A stretch of DNA of 64,000 bases from the NCBI RefSeq assembly GCF_019645875.1, contig NZ_CP081000.1, positions 2,604,001 to 2,668,000 on the forward strand, written 5' to 3'. The notes under the pieces are model-generated. The model saw only the letters and a program-made list of their open reading frames with translations. It was not told the origin of the DNA and did not search any database. The translations under genes and the position numbers were made by a program. The stretch comes from Mycolicibacterium senegalense (GTDB lineage: Bacteria; Actinomycetota; Actinomycetes; Mycobacteriales; Mycobacteriaceae). Shown here piece by piece: positions 52,654-61,965 of this stretch (positions are counted from its first letter, which is position 1; each line of letters starts with the position of its first letter).

Positions 52654-53638
52654 ACCGTCGACCAAGGCCACCGCATGGGCCATCTTCGACCGGATCGTGG
52701 CCGACGCCGCGCCCGGTGGTGTGCACACCAACCCCTGGGTGCGAGTGGCCGGCGAGTTGACTTTCGTCCCGGATTTCCGGGTGCTGCGCAAGCTTCTCGG
52801 GGTGCCGTTGTACCTGGATGCCCCATCGACCACCGGGGTTCCGGCGCTGGCTCTCGATGTGTGGCTGGCCTACGAGTTGCGCCGCGCCGGATTCGATCCC
52901 GATGCGGTGTGGCCCAGGGCGACCGACCCCCGCATCATGCCCAGCGCCATCGCCAGCCTGCTGGAAGCGTTGCCGCAGAAGGAACGCCACCTCATCGAGC
53001 AGCGCCTCAAACGGTCGATGAAAGGCGTAGCCGCATCGAGCGCCAGCGTGCTGGGCAAGCACTACATGAAGCAGGTCGACGTGGTGATGTCGGACTGGGA
53101 CACCGGTCCGGAATTGTTGATCAGCACCAAACGGATGGATTCCAGCTTCGGCAAGAACGCCGCGAACCGCGTCGAGGAAAGCTACGGCGACGCGAAGAAC
53201 CTGCGCCTGCGCCACCCGTTGTCGGCGCTCGGCTTCGTCTACGGCCTGCGCTCGACGATCCTGAGCACCGAACCGGACAAGGCCGAGTGGCTGATCGACC
53301 TGCTGGGCAAGCTCGGCACCGAGGACGACGCGTATCACGCGGTGGCGCTGGTGATGATCGACTACGACTCTGAGGTCGCCGAGTCCGCGGACGAGGAAGT
53401 CGACAGCATCGAAAAGGCAGAGCCGGACACGTTGTTCGAAATCGTGGACGTCGCCACCGCGGCCGTCGACGAGGCGCTGGCGGCGCTGCCCGACATCGCG
53501 ATCCGGCATGACACGGTGCCGCCCGAGCTGCAGCCGTCGCGTTTCCTGGCGACCATGGTCAATCGCGTCATCGACACCACACCGGTGACCCGCCACCGTG
53601 AGGCCCGCCGGCGGCGCAATACGCCCGCCGACGCCTGA
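52643..53638 (+). CDS. Candidate restriction endonuclease partner of the methyltransferase
   Basis: The protein has 331 residues, overlapping the methyltransferase gene by 11 bases, which suggests one functional unit. I do not recognise it by name. Residues 145-163 (VDVVMSDWDTGPELLISTK) look like the beta-hairpin of a PD-(D/E)xK nuclease: D146 or D151 as first acid, then S161-T162-K163 and, 14 residues after the Lys, E178 (NRVEESYGD). That S/T-x-K-X12-14-E arrangement is known in Cfr10I/NgoMIV-type enzymes. The rest is mixed helical. An alternative is a non-nuclease partner. Function is inferred from context and this motif. Confidence 0.6.
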   Translation: MPAEPSTKATAWAIFDRIVADAAPGGVHTNPWVRVAGELTFVPDFRVLRKLLGVPLYLDAPSTTGVPALALDVWLAYELRRAGFDPDAVWPRATDPRIMPSAIASLLEALPQKERHLIEQRLKRSMKGVAASSASVLGKHYMKQVDVVMSDWDTGPELLISTKRMDSSFGKNAANRVEESYGDAKNLRLRHPLSALGFVYGLRSTILSTEPDKAEWLIDLLGKLGTEDDAYHAVALVMIDYDSEVAESADEEVDSIEKAEPDTLFEIVDVATAAVDEALAALPDIAIRHDTVPPELQPSRFLATMVNRVIDTTPVTRHREARRRRNTPADA

Positions 53639-53647
53639 CGGCCTCGC

Positions 53648-53704
53648 CGAGATCAACGCAAACGTCGTAAATCCGCGCTGGGAACGACGTTTGCGTTGAT
53701 CTCG
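53648..53704. repeat. 21-bp perfect palindrome between convergent genes
   Basis: The arms 53648-53668 and 53684-53704 are perfect reverse complements (core GATCAACGCAAACGTCGT), with a 15-base loop. It lies between the stops of the putative endonuclease gene (53638) and the ABC ATPase gene (53711). No T-run follows. It can be a bidirectional terminator or a mobile extragenic palindrome. Confidence 0.8.
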
Positions 53705-53710
53705 CGGAAG

Positions 53711-54508
53711 CTACAGCACCCGCGAGCTGGCCTTGGCCCGTGCGCTCCACCGGCCGTCCTGGAACCCCACCACTACGGGGTGATCGAACGCCTCGCTCAC
53801 GTGGTCGGTGTTGACCACGTCGTGTGCCAGGCCGCTGGCGACGGTGCGGCCGTGCGCGATCAGCAGGGCGTGCGTGGTGCTGGTCGGCAGCTCCTCGAGA
53901 TGATGCGTGACCAGTATCGAGGCCATGTCGGGATGCGAGTCATCCAGGGTGTCAAGGGTTTCCAGCAATTGTTCACGAGCCGCGACGTCCAGTCCTGTGG
54001 TGGGCTCGTCCAACAAGAGCAGCTGCGGATCTGCGATCAGTGCCCGCGCGATCAGGGTGCGGCCGCGTTCGCCCTGCGACAGCGTGGGCCAGATCGCGTC
54101 GGCGCGCGCCGAGAGCCCCACGGTGTCGATGAGATCGTCCGCCCGGCGCACCTGCTCGGGGGTCGGCGTCCAGTGCGCTGCGATGTCGATGGTGGCGGTG
54201 ATGCCGGTGAGCACCACCTCGCGCACGGTGAGTGGGTACTGGAGCCGATGTCGGGGATTCACGTGACCGATCGAGCGGCGCAGCACGGCCAGGTCGGTGC
54301 GGCCCATTTGGCCACCGAGCACGTGCACTGTCCCCGTCGTCGGAAAGGTCACGGCCGCACAGAAACCCAGCAGGGTGCTCTTGCCCGCGCCGTTGGGACC
54401 GAGCAGTGCCCAGTGTTCACCGGACTGCACTGTCAGTGAGATGCCGTCGATGATCTGCTTGCCGTCACGGCGGAAGGTCACATCGGCGATGTCGAGGACC
54501 GGGGTCAT
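53711..54508 (-). CDS. ABC transporter ATP-binding protein without permease partner
   Basis: A single nucleotide-binding domain of 265 residues: Walker A GPNGAGKS (37-44), signature LSQGE (143-147), Walker B LLLLDE (163-168) and the switch His in VTHHLEEL. The form resembles the YlmA/ModF group of stand-alone ATPases and iron-uptake ATPases. No permease or binding protein gene is near. It overlaps the upstream GntR-family gene by 4 bases, so both are made together. Confidence 0.88.
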   Translation of the reverse strand: MTPVLDIADVTFRRDGKQIIDGISLTVQSGEHWALLGPNGAGKSTLLGFCAAVTFPTTGTVHVLGGQMGRTDLAVLRRSIGHVNPRHRLQYPLTVREVVLTGITATIDIAAHWTPTPEQVRRADDLIDTVGLSARADAIWPTLSQGERGRTLIARALIADPQLLLLDEPTTGLDVAAREQLLETLDTLDDSHPDMASILVTHHLEELPTSTTHALLIAHGRTVASGLAHDVVNTDHVSEAFDHPVVVGFQDGRWSARAKASSRVL

Positions 54509-55176
54509 GCGAAAGACTCCTTCAGTGAGCTCAGGTGGGTTCTGCTGGCCGCGGCGGCGGCTTCGGGATCGCGGGCGATGATCGCGTCGGCCAGCTGTTG
54601 GTGCAGGTCGTGATCGCAGGGCTCGGAGGCGATCGGGCGGATCTTGAGCATGTCGATCATGGCTAACCGCAGTCGCGGCAGGAAGGCGTCGAACAACTGG
54701 ACCAGCACCTCGTTGTGGGCGGCGGCGATCACTGTCCGGTGAAACGCCATGTCCGCGTCGACGTGGTCTGGTACCGGCTGTCCGGTCACCCCGCGGGCAG
54801 CCAGGGTGCGACGGATCGCGCGCAGATCTGCTGGGGTACGCCGCGTCGCGGCCAGCGCGGCGGCCTCGGCCTCGATGGCGATGCGGGCTTCGATCACCGA
54901 GACGATCGTGGCGCGGCGCAGCACGGTATCCCAGTCTTCGGCGGCGTCCAGCGCCGTGACGAATACGCCGGCACCCTGCCGGCTCTCCAGCAAGCCTTTG
55001 CCGGAGAGCTCGCGAATGGCTTCGCGCAAGGTGGAACGGCCGACCCCGAGCTGTGCGGCCAGGGTCGTCTCACCGGGAAGTCGATGGCCCAGCGGCCATT
55101 CGCCCTGACGGATACGCGTCAAGAGAAGCTGGGCGGTCTGAGCCGCCAGCGGGTGACGCTGAACTTGGGAGGTCAT
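54505..55176 (-). CDS. FadR-subfamily GntR regulator
   Basis: From the ATG at 55176 (MTSQVQRHPLAAQTAQLLLT) the protein has 223 residues; the longer frame upstream would run into the leuA leader. The winged HTH is LPGETTLAAQLGVGRSTLREAIRELSGKGLLES, and the all-helical FadR-type C-terminal domain (VIEARIAIEAEAAALAA ... DADMAFHRTVIAAAHNEVL) usually binds a carboxylate ligand with or without a metal. A TAGACA on the minus strand (55184-55189) predicts a leaderless transcript. It is divergent from leuA and could control it, the ABC gene and itself. Confidence 0.85.
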   Translation of the reverse strand: MTSQVQRHPLAAQTAQLLLTRIRQGEWPLGHRLPGETTLAAQLGVGRSTLREAIRELSGKGLLESRQGAGVFVTALDAAEDWDTVLRRATIVSVIEARIAIEAEAAALAATRRTPADLRAIRRTLAARGVTGQPVPDHVDADMAFHRTVIAAAHNEVLVQLFDAFLPRLRLAMIDMLKIRPIASEPCDHDLHQQLADAIIARDPEAAAAASRTHLSSLKESFA

Positions 55177-55183
55177 CGAAACC

Positions 55184-55217
55184 TGTCTACTTGTCTGAGG
55201 AGTTGTGTATAGTCTAC
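55184..55217. promoter_or_regulatory. Divergent gntR/leuA promoter region with GTCTAC repeats
   Basis: TATAGT (55208-55213) is the likely -10 of the leuA leader transcript, starting near 55220, three bases before the leader ATG. On the minus strand TAGACA (55184-55189) serves gntR. Direct repeats GTCTAC at 55185-55190 and 55212-55217 overlap these two elements and may be GntR half-sites. Confidence 0.5.
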
Positions 55218-55222
55218 CCATC

Positions 55223-55264
55223 ATGACGCGCGTCCTGCTCCTTAGCCGCCGCGGCGGGGCCTGA
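55223..55264 (+). CDS. leuA leader peptide (attenuator)
   Basis: A 13-residue open frame, [13 protein letters not shown], with three consecutive Leu codons (CTG CTC CTT), begins at the predicted start of transcription and ends 68 bases before the leuA ATG. Two alternative RNA hairpins follow: GGGGCC (55256-55261) with GGCCCC (55272-55277), and TCGACCGG (55266-55273) with CCGGTCGA (55299-55306); they exclude each other. Ribosome stalling at the Leu codons when leucine is short would choose between them, the classic attenuation arrangement. Confidence 0.75.
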   Translation: MTRVLLLSRRGGA

Positions 55265-55265
55265 A

Positions 55266-55306
55266 TCGACCGGCCCCCTGCCGTGGGGCTGTGTCGCGCC
55301 GGTCGA
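55266..55306 (+). promoter_or_regulatory. Attenuator hairpin before leuA
   Basis: TCGACCGG (55266-55273) and CCGGTCGA (55299-55306) pair perfectly, and CCCC (55275-55278) with GGGG (55285-55288) extends the inner part. The left arm overlaps GGCCCC, which can instead pair with the end of the leader peptide reading frame. Confidence 0.55.
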
Positions 55307-55332
55307 ACTCCCATCCGACCGAAGGCACCCTC

Positions 55333-57081
55333 ATGACCACTTCTGCATTCCCCACCATCAACACCCCGGCCGGGGAGATCCCGGCCACCGCACCGGCCTG
55401 GAATCGGCAGCGACATTCGCAAATGCCGTCGTACCGCTACGCTTCCGTCTACGACCGTGTCGAAGTTCCACTGGTCCAACGCGATTGGCCGACGACGAGG
55501 ATCGAGGCCGCACCGCTGTGGGTGCCGGTGGATCTACGTGACGGCAATCAAGCGCTGGCCGAACCGATGGACCCGGACCGCAAACGCCGTTTCTTCGAAC
55601 TGCTGGTCGCCATGGGATACAAGGAGATCGAGGTCGGGTATCCGTCCGCATCGCAGACCGACTTCGACTTCGTCCGGCTACTGGCCGAATCCGACATCGC
55701 CCCGCCGGACGTAACCATCGTGGTGTTCGTCCCGGCGCGCCGAGACCTGATCGAACGGACCGTGGACTCGGTACGCGGCATCGGCAACGACGTCGTCATC
55801 CACATGTACACCGCGACCGCTCCCACGTGGCGCGATGTCGTGCTGGGCAAGACCAGAGGCGAGCTGAGCCAGCTCATCTATGCCGGTGCGCGTGACGTCC
55901 TCGAGTTCACCGACGGAATGCCGAACGTGCGGTTCGAGTTCTCCCCGGAGGTGTTCAACCTCACCGAGCCCGACTACGTACTGGAGCTGTGTGATGCGGT
56001 GACCGAGCAGTGGCAGGCGACCCCGGAACGTCCCGTAATCCTGAACCTGCCGGCCACCGTCGAGATCGCCACCCCGAACGTCTATGCCGACCAGATCGAG
56101 TACATGCATCGCAATCTGTCTCGACGCGACAGCGTCATCCTCTCGGTGCACCCGCACAACGACCGGGGCACCGGCATCGCCTGCGCGGAACTCGCGGTGC
56201 TGGCCGGAGGGCAGCGGGTCGAGGGGTGCGTGTTCGGCAACGGCGAACGCACCGGCAACGTCGACATCGCTACCCTGGCGCTGAATCTGCATGCCCAGGG
56301 CGTGGATCCGATGATCGACTTCTCCGACATCGACGAGATCGCGCGGACCGTCAGCCATTGCACCCGCATGCCGATCCACGAACGGCACCCGTATGTCGGG
56401 GACATGGTGCACACCGCGTTCTCCGGGACGCACCAGGATGCGATCAAAAAAGGCTTCGCCGAGCATCGTCGCCGGGCTGCGGCCACCGGCGAGCCGGAGA
56501 ACGAGATCGATTGGCGCGTACCGTATCTGCCGATCGACCCGGCCGATATCGGCCGCACCTATGACGCGGTGATCAGGGTGAACTCTCAATCCGGCAAGGG
56601 CGGCATCGCCTACCTGCTGGCCACCGAGTACGGGCTGGATCTGCCGCGTCGGCTGCAGATCGACTTCGCCCGCCACGTCCAGGCCCACACGGACGCAAGC
56701 GGTGCCGAGGTTACCGCCGCCGAACTCTTCGACCTGTTCGAGGCGACCTATCTGGATACCTCAGGCCCGGTGCAGCTCAAAGACTGGCGCAGCGGCGGCG
56801 ACGGTGCCTCCGCCGTCACCGACGTCACCCTGGTGTGCGGCGGACGGACCGTGGCCAGTACTCATCGGGGCATCGGGCCGGTGGACGCGCTGTGCGCCGC
56901 ACTCGAGGAGATGGGTCATCGGATCGAGGTGCTGAGCCTGACTCAGCAGTCGATCGGCAGCGCAGCCGTCACCTACCTGGAGTACCGCTCGGCCGGCCGA
57001 ACCGGCTGGGCGTGCGGCCGCAGCGACTCGGTACTCGCGGCGTCGATGGCCGCCGTAATGCGGGCGGTCAACGTGCCTTGA
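55333..57081 (+). CDS. leuA: 2-isopropylmalate synthase
   Basis: Condenses acetyl-CoA with 2-oxoisovalerate, first step of leucine synthesis. There are 582 residues from the ATG at 55333. The metal- and substrate-binding block is [14 protein letters not shown] with R69 and D70; [19 protein letters not shown] and [11 protein letters not shown] (metal His pair) follow, and the C-terminal 130 residues are the leucine-feedback domain. No VNTR repeat like that in M. tuberculosis leuA is seen. In mycobacteria leuA is usually beside ask-asd, so this may be a second copy: the segment [18 protein letters not shown] differs clearly from the recalled Rv3710 sequence. Its end overlaps bcp by 14 bases. 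Confidence 0.92.
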   Translation: MTTSAFPTINTPAGEIPATAPAWNRQRHSQMPSYRYASVYDRVEVPLVQRDWPTTRIEAAPLWVPVDLRDGNQALAEPMDPDRKRRFFELLVAMGYKEIEVGYPSASQTDFDFVRLLAESDIAPPDVTIVVFVPARRDLIERTVDSVRGIGNDVVIHMYTATAPTWRDVVLGKTRGELSQLIYAGARDVLEFTDGMPNVRFEFSPEVFNLTEPDYVLELCDAVTEQWQATPERPVILNLPATVEIATPNVYADQIEYMHRNLSRRDSVILSVHPHNDRGTGIACAELAVLAGGQRVEGCVFGNGERTGNVDIATLALNLHAQGVDPMIDFSDIDEIARTVSHCTRMPIHERHPYVGDMVHTAFSGTHQDAIKKGFAEHRRRAAATGEPENEIDWRVPYLPIDPADIGRTYDAVIRVNSQSGKGGIAYLLATEYGLDLPRRLQIDFARHVQAHTDASGAEVTAAELFDLFEATYLDTSGPVQLKDWRSGGDGASAVTDVTLVCGGRTVASTHRGIGPVDALCAALEEMGHRIEVLSLTQQSIGSAAVTYLEYRSAGRTGWACGRSDSVLAASMAAVMRAVNVP

Positions 57082-57532
57082 GCAGCTCCAAGGCTTTGTC
57101 GGCGTGGGTGTCCATGCTGATCTCGCTGGCGATCACCCCGAGCACAGTGCGGTCGGTGTCGATGACGAACGTGGTCCGCTTGACCGGCATGAGCTTGCCG
57201 AGCAGGCCACGTTTGACACCGAATTGCGCGGCTACCTTGCCATCGGCGTCCGAGAGCAACGGATAGTCGAAATTCTGGATGTCGGCGAATTTGGCCTGTT
57301 TGGCCACCGGGTCGGTGCTGATGCCGACCCGGTTCGCCCCGGCAGCGGCGAACTCGGCTGCCAGATCCCGGAAATGGCAGGCCTCCTTGGTGCATCCCGG
57401 GGTCATTGCGGCCGGATAGAAGAACAGCACCACCGGACCGTCGGCGAGCAGGCTGGACAGGCTGCGGATCGTGCCCGTCTGATCCGGCAGTTCGAACTCG
57501 GCAACGGTGTCACCCGTCTTGAGGGATGTCAT
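57068..57532 (-). CDS. bcp: Thiol peroxidase, Bcp/PrxQ type
   Basis: A peroxiredoxin of 154 residues that reduces peroxides. C47 in TPGCTKEAC is the peroxidatic Cys, C52 the likely resolving one, as in the atypical 2-Cys PrxQ group. [13 protein letters not shown] and [18 protein letters not shown] are family segments. It is equivalent to Rv1608c (bcpB) and divergent from trpE. Confidence 0.92.
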   Translation of the reverse strand: MTSLKTGDTVAEFELPDQTGTIRSLSSLLADGPVVLFFYPAAMTPGCTKEACHFRDLAAEFAAAGANRVGISTDPVAKQAKFADIQNFDYPLLSDADGKVAAQFGVKRGLLGKLMPVKRTTFVIDTDRTVLGVIASEISMDTHADKALELLKAR

Positions 57533-57595
57533 GGCTGGCTACGCTACGCCGTCTGCATGGCAGCGCGGCGGCCCCGATCTGGGAGAATTGTTCCC

Positions 57596-59152
57596 GTGCA
57601 AACCACAGCCACCCAAGCACCGGGATCCGACGCCGGCTCATCGCTTGCGGTCACCACGTCGCGCGAGGATTTCCGGGCGCTGGCCGCCGAGCACCGTGTC
57701 GTCCCGGTGACCCGCAAGGTGCTGGCCGACAGCGAGACGCCGCTGTCGGCGTACCGCAAGCTCGCCGCCAACCGTCCGGGGACGTTCCTGCTGGAATCAG
57801 CGGAGAACGGTCGCTCGTGGTCGCGTTGGTCGTTCATCGGTGCCGGCGCCCCGTCGGCGCTGACGGTTCGCGACAACGAGGCGGTGTGGCTGGGCACCGC
57901 GCCCAAGGACGCGCCCAGCGGCGGCGAACCGCTGGCCGCGCTGCGGGCCACCCTGGATCTGCTGCAGACCGAAGTGGTGCCGGACCTACCGCCGCTGTCC
58001 TCGGGCCTGGTCGGCTACTTCGCCTATGACATGGTGCGCCGTCTGGAGCGCCTCCCGGAGCTGGCCGTCGACGACCTCGGCCTGCCCGACATGGTGCTAC
58101 TGCTGGCCACCGATATCGCCGCCGTCGACCACCACGAGGGCACGATCACGCTGATCGCCAACGCGGTCAATTGGAACGGCACCGACGAGCGCGTCGACGA
58201 GGCCTACGACGATGCGGTGGCTCGGCTGGATGTGATGACCGCTGCGCTCGGGCAGCCGCTGTCGTCCACGGTCGCCACCTTCAGCCGGCCCGCGCCTGAG
58301 CATCGCGCCCAGCGCACGGTGGAGGAGTACACCGCCATCGTCGAAAAGCTCGTCGGCGATATCGAGGCCGGTGAAGCGTTCCAGGTGGTCCCCTCCCAGC
58401 GCTTCGAGATGGATACCGCCGCCGACCCGCTGGACGTCTACCGGATGCTGCGGGTGACCAACCCCAGCCCGTACATGTACCTGCTCAATGTCCCCGATGC
58501 AGATGGCGGACTTGACTTTTCGGTGGTCGGCTCCAGCCCTGAGGCACTGGTCACGGTGAAGGACGGACGGGCGACGACCCACCCGATCGCCGGAACGCGT
58601 TGGCGCGGCAGCACTGAGGAAGAGGACGTGCTGCTGGAGAAGGAGTTGCTGGCCGACGAGAAGGAACGCGCCGAGCACCTGATGCTGGTCGACCTGGGCC
58701 GCAATGATCTGGGCCGGGTGTGCCGCCCAGGCACCGTCCGGGTCGAGGACTACAGCCACATCGAGCGCTACAGCCACGTCATGCACCTGGTGTCCACGGT
58801 GACCGGCGAGCTGGCGGAGGGAAAGACCGCGCTGGACGCCGTGACGGCCTGCTTCCCGGCGGGCACGCTGTCAGGGGCGCCCAAGGTGCGCGCCATGGAG
58901 TTGATCGAGGAGGTCGAGAAGACCCGGCGCGGCCTGTACGGCGGTGTGCTGGGATACCTCGACTTCGCGGGCAACGCCGATTTCGCGATCGCCATCCGTA
59001 CCGCGTTGATGCGTGGCGGCACGGCCTATGTGCAGGCCGGCGGGGGAGTCGTGGCCGATTCCAACGGGCCCTACGAGTACAACGAATCGGCAAACAAGGC
59101 CAAAGCCGTGCTCAACGCCATCGCTGCCGCCAACACATTGGCCGAGCCGTGA
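57596..59152 (+). CDS. trpE: Anthranilate synthase component I
   Basis: Makes anthranilate from chorismate with ammonia from the glutamine subunit TrpG, which is not in this window. The GTG at 57596 gives 518 residues. [18 protein letters not shown] is the tryptophan feedback site region; [39 protein letters not shown] and [13 protein letters not shown] are the chorismate-binding motifs. Its stop overlaps the next GTG by 4 bases. No Trp-codon leader peptide was seen upstream. Confidence 0.96.
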   Translation: MQTTATQAPGSDAGSSLAVTTSREDFRALAAEHRVVPVTRKVLADSETPLSAYRKLAANRPGTFLLESAENGRSWSRWSFIGAGAPSALTVRDNEAVWLGTAPKDAPSGGEPLAALRATLDLLQTEVVPDLPPLSSGLVGYFAYDMVRRLERLPELAVDDLGLPDMVLLLATDIAAVDHHEGTITLIANAVNWNGTDERVDEAYDDAVARLDVMTAALGQPLSSTVATFSRPAPEHRAQRTVEEYTAIVEKLVGDIEAGEAFQVVPSQRFEMDTAADPLDVYRMLRVTNPSPYMYLLNVPDADGGLDFSVVGSSPEALVTVKDGRATTHPIAGTRWRGSTEEEDVLLEKELLADEKERAEHLMLVDLGRNDLGRVCRPGTVRVEDYSHIERYSHVMHLVSTVTGELAEGKTALDAVTACFPAGTLSGAPKVRAMELIEEVEKTRRGLYGGVLGYLDFAGNADFAIAIRTALMRGGTAYVQAGGGVVADSNGPYEYNESANKAKAVLNAIAAANTLAEP

Positions 59153-59757
59153 CCCGGGCGGCGCAGGCGCTGTTCGTCGTCGCCGCGGTGGCGCTGTGGG
59201 TGGCCTCACGCATGACGTGGGTTCAGGTGAACTCGGCGGACGGACTGGGTCAACCCAAAACCACGACGCTGACGGGAGCTGCCTGGTCCACCGCGTTGAT
59301 TCCGCTGGCGTTGCTGGTACTGGCCGCCGCGGTGGCCGCCCTGGCGGTGCGCGGCTGGGCGCTGCGGTTGCTGGCATTGCTGATCGCCACCGCCAGTGCG
59401 GGCATGGGCTACCTGGCCGTGAGCCTGTGGGTGATCAAAGACGTCGGGGTGCGAGCCGCTGACCTGGCAGAAGTGCCGCTCGCGCAACTGACCGCGACCA
59501 GCCGTTCCTACGGAGGCGCAGTGCTGACTGTGGTCGCCGCGGTGTGTGCGCTGGCCGGGGCGGTGCTGCTCATGCGGTCGGCCAACAGTTCGAAGCGCGG
59601 CGTTGCAGCGCGTTATGCGGCGCCGGCCGCTCGACGTGAGGCGGCCAAGAGCTCCGACAGCGGCGAGCCGATGTCGGAGCGCATGCTCTGGGATGCGCTC
59701 GACGAAGGACACGATCCGACCGGCGACGGCGGCGATCAAGACAATAAGGGCCGGTGA
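59149..59757 (+). CDS. Trp-operon-associated membrane protein
   Basis: The protein has 202 residues from a GTG overlapping trpE. Four hydrophobic helices ([74 protein letters not shown]) are followed by a polar C-terminal tail ([20 protein letters not shown]). This actinobacterial family is found between trpE and trpC and is defined only by that context (Rv1610 equivalent). It may transport tryptophan or a precursor; this is not shown. Confidence 0.85.
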   Translation: MTRAAQALFVVAAVALWVASRMTWVQVNSADGLGQPKTTTLTGAAWSTALIPLALLVLAAAVAALAVRGWALRLLALLIATASAGMGYLAVSLWVIKDVGVRAADLAEVPLAQLTATSRSYGGAVLTVVAAVCALAGAVLLMRSANSSKRGVAARYAAPAARREAAKSSDSGEPMSERMLWDALDEGHDPTGDGGDQDNKGR

Positions 59758-59840
59758 ATGGTGACGGTGTGGCGGCGGCTACCCTTCCAAGGAGGGCAAC
59801 CGGGACCGGCCCGGAGGCACCAGAAAGGAACCGACGGGCG

Positions 59841-60659
59841 ATGAGTTCGGCCACAGTGCTCGACTCCATTATTGAGGGAGTCCGCGCCGACGTTGCCGCC
59901 CGCGAGGCCGTTATCAGCCTGGCTGATATCAAGGCGCGGGCCCAGGACGCACCTCCGCCGCTCAACGTGATGGCTGCGTTGCGGGAGCCGGGAATTGCCG
60001 TGATCGCTGAGGTGAAGCGGGCCAGCCCCTCGCGCGGCGAATTGGCCAACATCGCCGACCCGGCGCAGTTGGCGCGGGCCTACGAGGCCGGCGGGGCGCG
60101 GGTGATCAGCGTGCTGACCGAACAGCGGCGGTTCAACGGCTCACTGGCCGACCTGGATGCGGTGCGCGCCGCAGTGTCAATCCCGGTGCTGCGCAAGGAC
60201 TTTATCGTCAAGCCCTACCAGATCCACGAGGCGCGGGCGCACGGTGCCGACCTGTTGCTGCTCATCGTGGCGGCCCTCGAGCAGTCGGTGCTGGAATCTC
60301 TCCTGGAGCGCACGGAATCGCTCGGGATGACGGCGCTGGTCGAGGTGCACACCGAGGAAGAGGCCGACCGGGCGCTGCAGGCCGGGGCCAAGCTGATCGG
60401 TGTCAACGCCCGCGACCTCAAGACCCTGGAAGTCGACCGCGACTGCTTCGCTCGGATCGCACCCGGGCTGCCCTCCGATGTCATCCGTGTCGCGGAGTCC
60501 GGAGTTCGCGGAACCGCTGACCTCCTGGCGTACGCCGGCGCGGGTGCAGATGCCGTGCTGGTCGGTGAGGGCCTGGTGACCAGCGGGGATCCCCGCAGCG
60601 CGGTCGCCGATCTGGTCACCGCCGGTACGCACCCGTCCTGCCCGAAACCGGCTCGCTGA
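59841..60659 (+). CDS. trpC: Indole-3-glycerol-phosphate synthase
   Basis: A TIM-barrel enzyme of 272 residues from the ATG at 59841, the known mycobacterial length. [16 protein letters not shown] has the catalytic Lys, [17 protein letters not shown] the second, and [12 protein letters not shown] and [12 protein letters not shown] the phosphate-binding parts. An 83-base gap from the membrane protein gene holds a small CCGGG/CCCGG hairpin but no clear leader peptide. Confidence 0.95.
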   Translation: MSSATVLDSIIEGVRADVAAREAVISLADIKARAQDAPPPLNVMAALREPGIAVIAEVKRASPSRGELANIADPAQLARAYEAGGARVISVLTEQRRFNGSLADLDAVRAAVSIPVLRKDFIVKPYQIHEARAHGADLLLLIVAALEQSVLESLLERTESLGMTALVEVHTEEEADRALQAGAKLIGVNARDLKTLEVDRDCFARIAPGLPSDVIRVAESGVRGTADLLAYAGAGADAVLVGEGLVTSGDPRSAVADLVTAGTHPSCPKPAR

Positions 60660-60696
60660 ACCAGTCAATGAGCCGCTTGTACGAAAAGACACTTTG

Positions 60697-61965
60697 ATGG
60701 CGGATCTCGCGGGGCCTGAATTGCCCCGTACCAGCGCAGGCGTTGCCGAACCCACGGTTCACGATCCCGATGCGTTGGGGCATTTCGGTTCCTACGGCGG
60801 CCGGTTGGTACCCGAGGCGCTGATGGCGGTGATCGAAGAGGTCACCGCGGCTTACGAGAAGGCCCGCGGCGACCAAGCGTTTCTCGATGAGCTAGACCGG
60901 CTGCAGCGGCACTACAGCGGTCGGCCGTCCCCGCTGTACGAGGCGACCCGGCTGTCCGAGTTCGCCGGTGGCGCACGCCTCTTCCTCAAGCGAGAAGACC
61001 TGAACCACACCGGTTCTCACAAGATCAACAACGTCCTGGGACAAGCGCTGCTGGCGCGGCAGATGGGCAAGACCCGCGTCATCGCCGAGACCGGCGCCGG
61101 TCAGCACGGGGTGGCCACCGCCACGGCGTGTGCACTACTGGGTCTGGAATGCATCATCTACATGGGCGCGGTGGATACGGCCCGCCAGGCGCTCAACGTG
61201 GCGCGGATGCGGCTACTCGGCGCCACAGTGGTTTCGGTCGAGGCTGGTTCGAAGACCCTCAAGGATGCGATCAACGAGGCGTTCCGGGACTGGGTCACCA
61301 ACGCTGACGACACCTACTACTGCTTCGGCACGGCGGCGGGTCCCCATCCGTTCCCGCTGATGGTGCGTGATTTCCAGCGGGTCATCGGCATGGAGGCCCG
61401 GGCGCAGATCCTCGATCAGGCGGGCCGGTTGCCCGACGCGGTCACCGCGTGTGTGGGTGGCGGTTCGAATGCCATCGGCGTGTTCCACGCCTTCATCGAT
61501 GATCCAGGTGTGCGCCTCGTCGGCTTCGAGGCCGCCGGTGACGGGGTGGAAACGGGTCGGCACGCCGCGACGTTCACCGGCGGCTCTCCCGGCGCGTTCC
61601 AGGGATCCTTCTCCTACCTGTTGCAGGACGAGGACGGCCAGACGATCGAATCGCATTCCATCTCCGCCGGTTTGGACTACCCGGGTGTCGGACCCGAGCA
61701 TGCCTTCCTCAAAGACATCGGCCGTGCCGAGTACCGTCCGGTCACCGATACCGAAGCCATGGACGCGTTCTCGCTGCTGTGTCGCCGTGAGGGCATCATT
61801 CCGGCGATCGAGTCGGCCCACGCGGTGGCGGGTGCCCTCAAGCTCGGGCCGGAACTGGGCAGCGGATCGATCATCGTGGTGAACTTGTCCGGTCGCGGTG
61901 ACAAGGATGTCGAGACAGCGGCCAAGTGGTTCGGACTGCTCGATGATGAGGGGAGCGCGGGATGA
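60697..61965 (+). CDS. trpB: Tryptophan synthase beta subunit
   Basis: A PLP enzyme joining indole and serine. There are 422 residues from the ATG at 60697. K109 in [12 protein letters not shown] is the Schiff-base Lys; [33 protein letters not shown] and [13 protein letters not shown] are core motifs. The stop overlaps the trpA ATG by 4 bases. Confidence 0.97.
   Translation: MADLAGPELPRTSAGVAEPTVHDPDALGHFGSYGGRLVPEALMAVIEEVTAAYEKARGDQAFLDELDRLQRHYSGRPSPLYEATRLSEFAGGARLFLKREDLNHTGSHKINNVLGQALLARQMGKTRVIAETGAGQHGVATATACALLGLECIIYMGAVDTARQALNVARMRLLGATVVSVEAGSKTLKDAINEAFRDWVTNADDTYYCFGTAAGPHPFPLMVRDFQRVIGMEARAQILDQAGRLPDAVTACVGGGSNAIGVFHAFIDDPGVRLVGFEAAGDGVETGRHAATFTGGSPGAFQGSFSYLLQDEDGQTIESHSISAGLDYPGVGPEHAFLKDIGRAEYRPVTDTEAMDAFSLLCRREGIIPAIESAHAVAGALKLGPELGSGSIIVVNLSGRGDKDVETAAKWFGLLDDEGSAG

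Noticed and set aside
50901..57067. Composition-based evidence of recent transfer for the block between hisI and bcp
   Set aside because: By eye its GC and codon use look like the neighbours; only gene order, not composition, suggests insertion.
55333..57081. VNTR in leuA as in M. tuberculosis
   Set aside because: No 57-base tandem repeat is seen in the C-terminal part; length fits a repeat-free enzyme.
57533..57595. Possible Trp leader peptide before trpE
   Set aside because: The 63-base divergent gap has no small frame with adjacent TGG codons.
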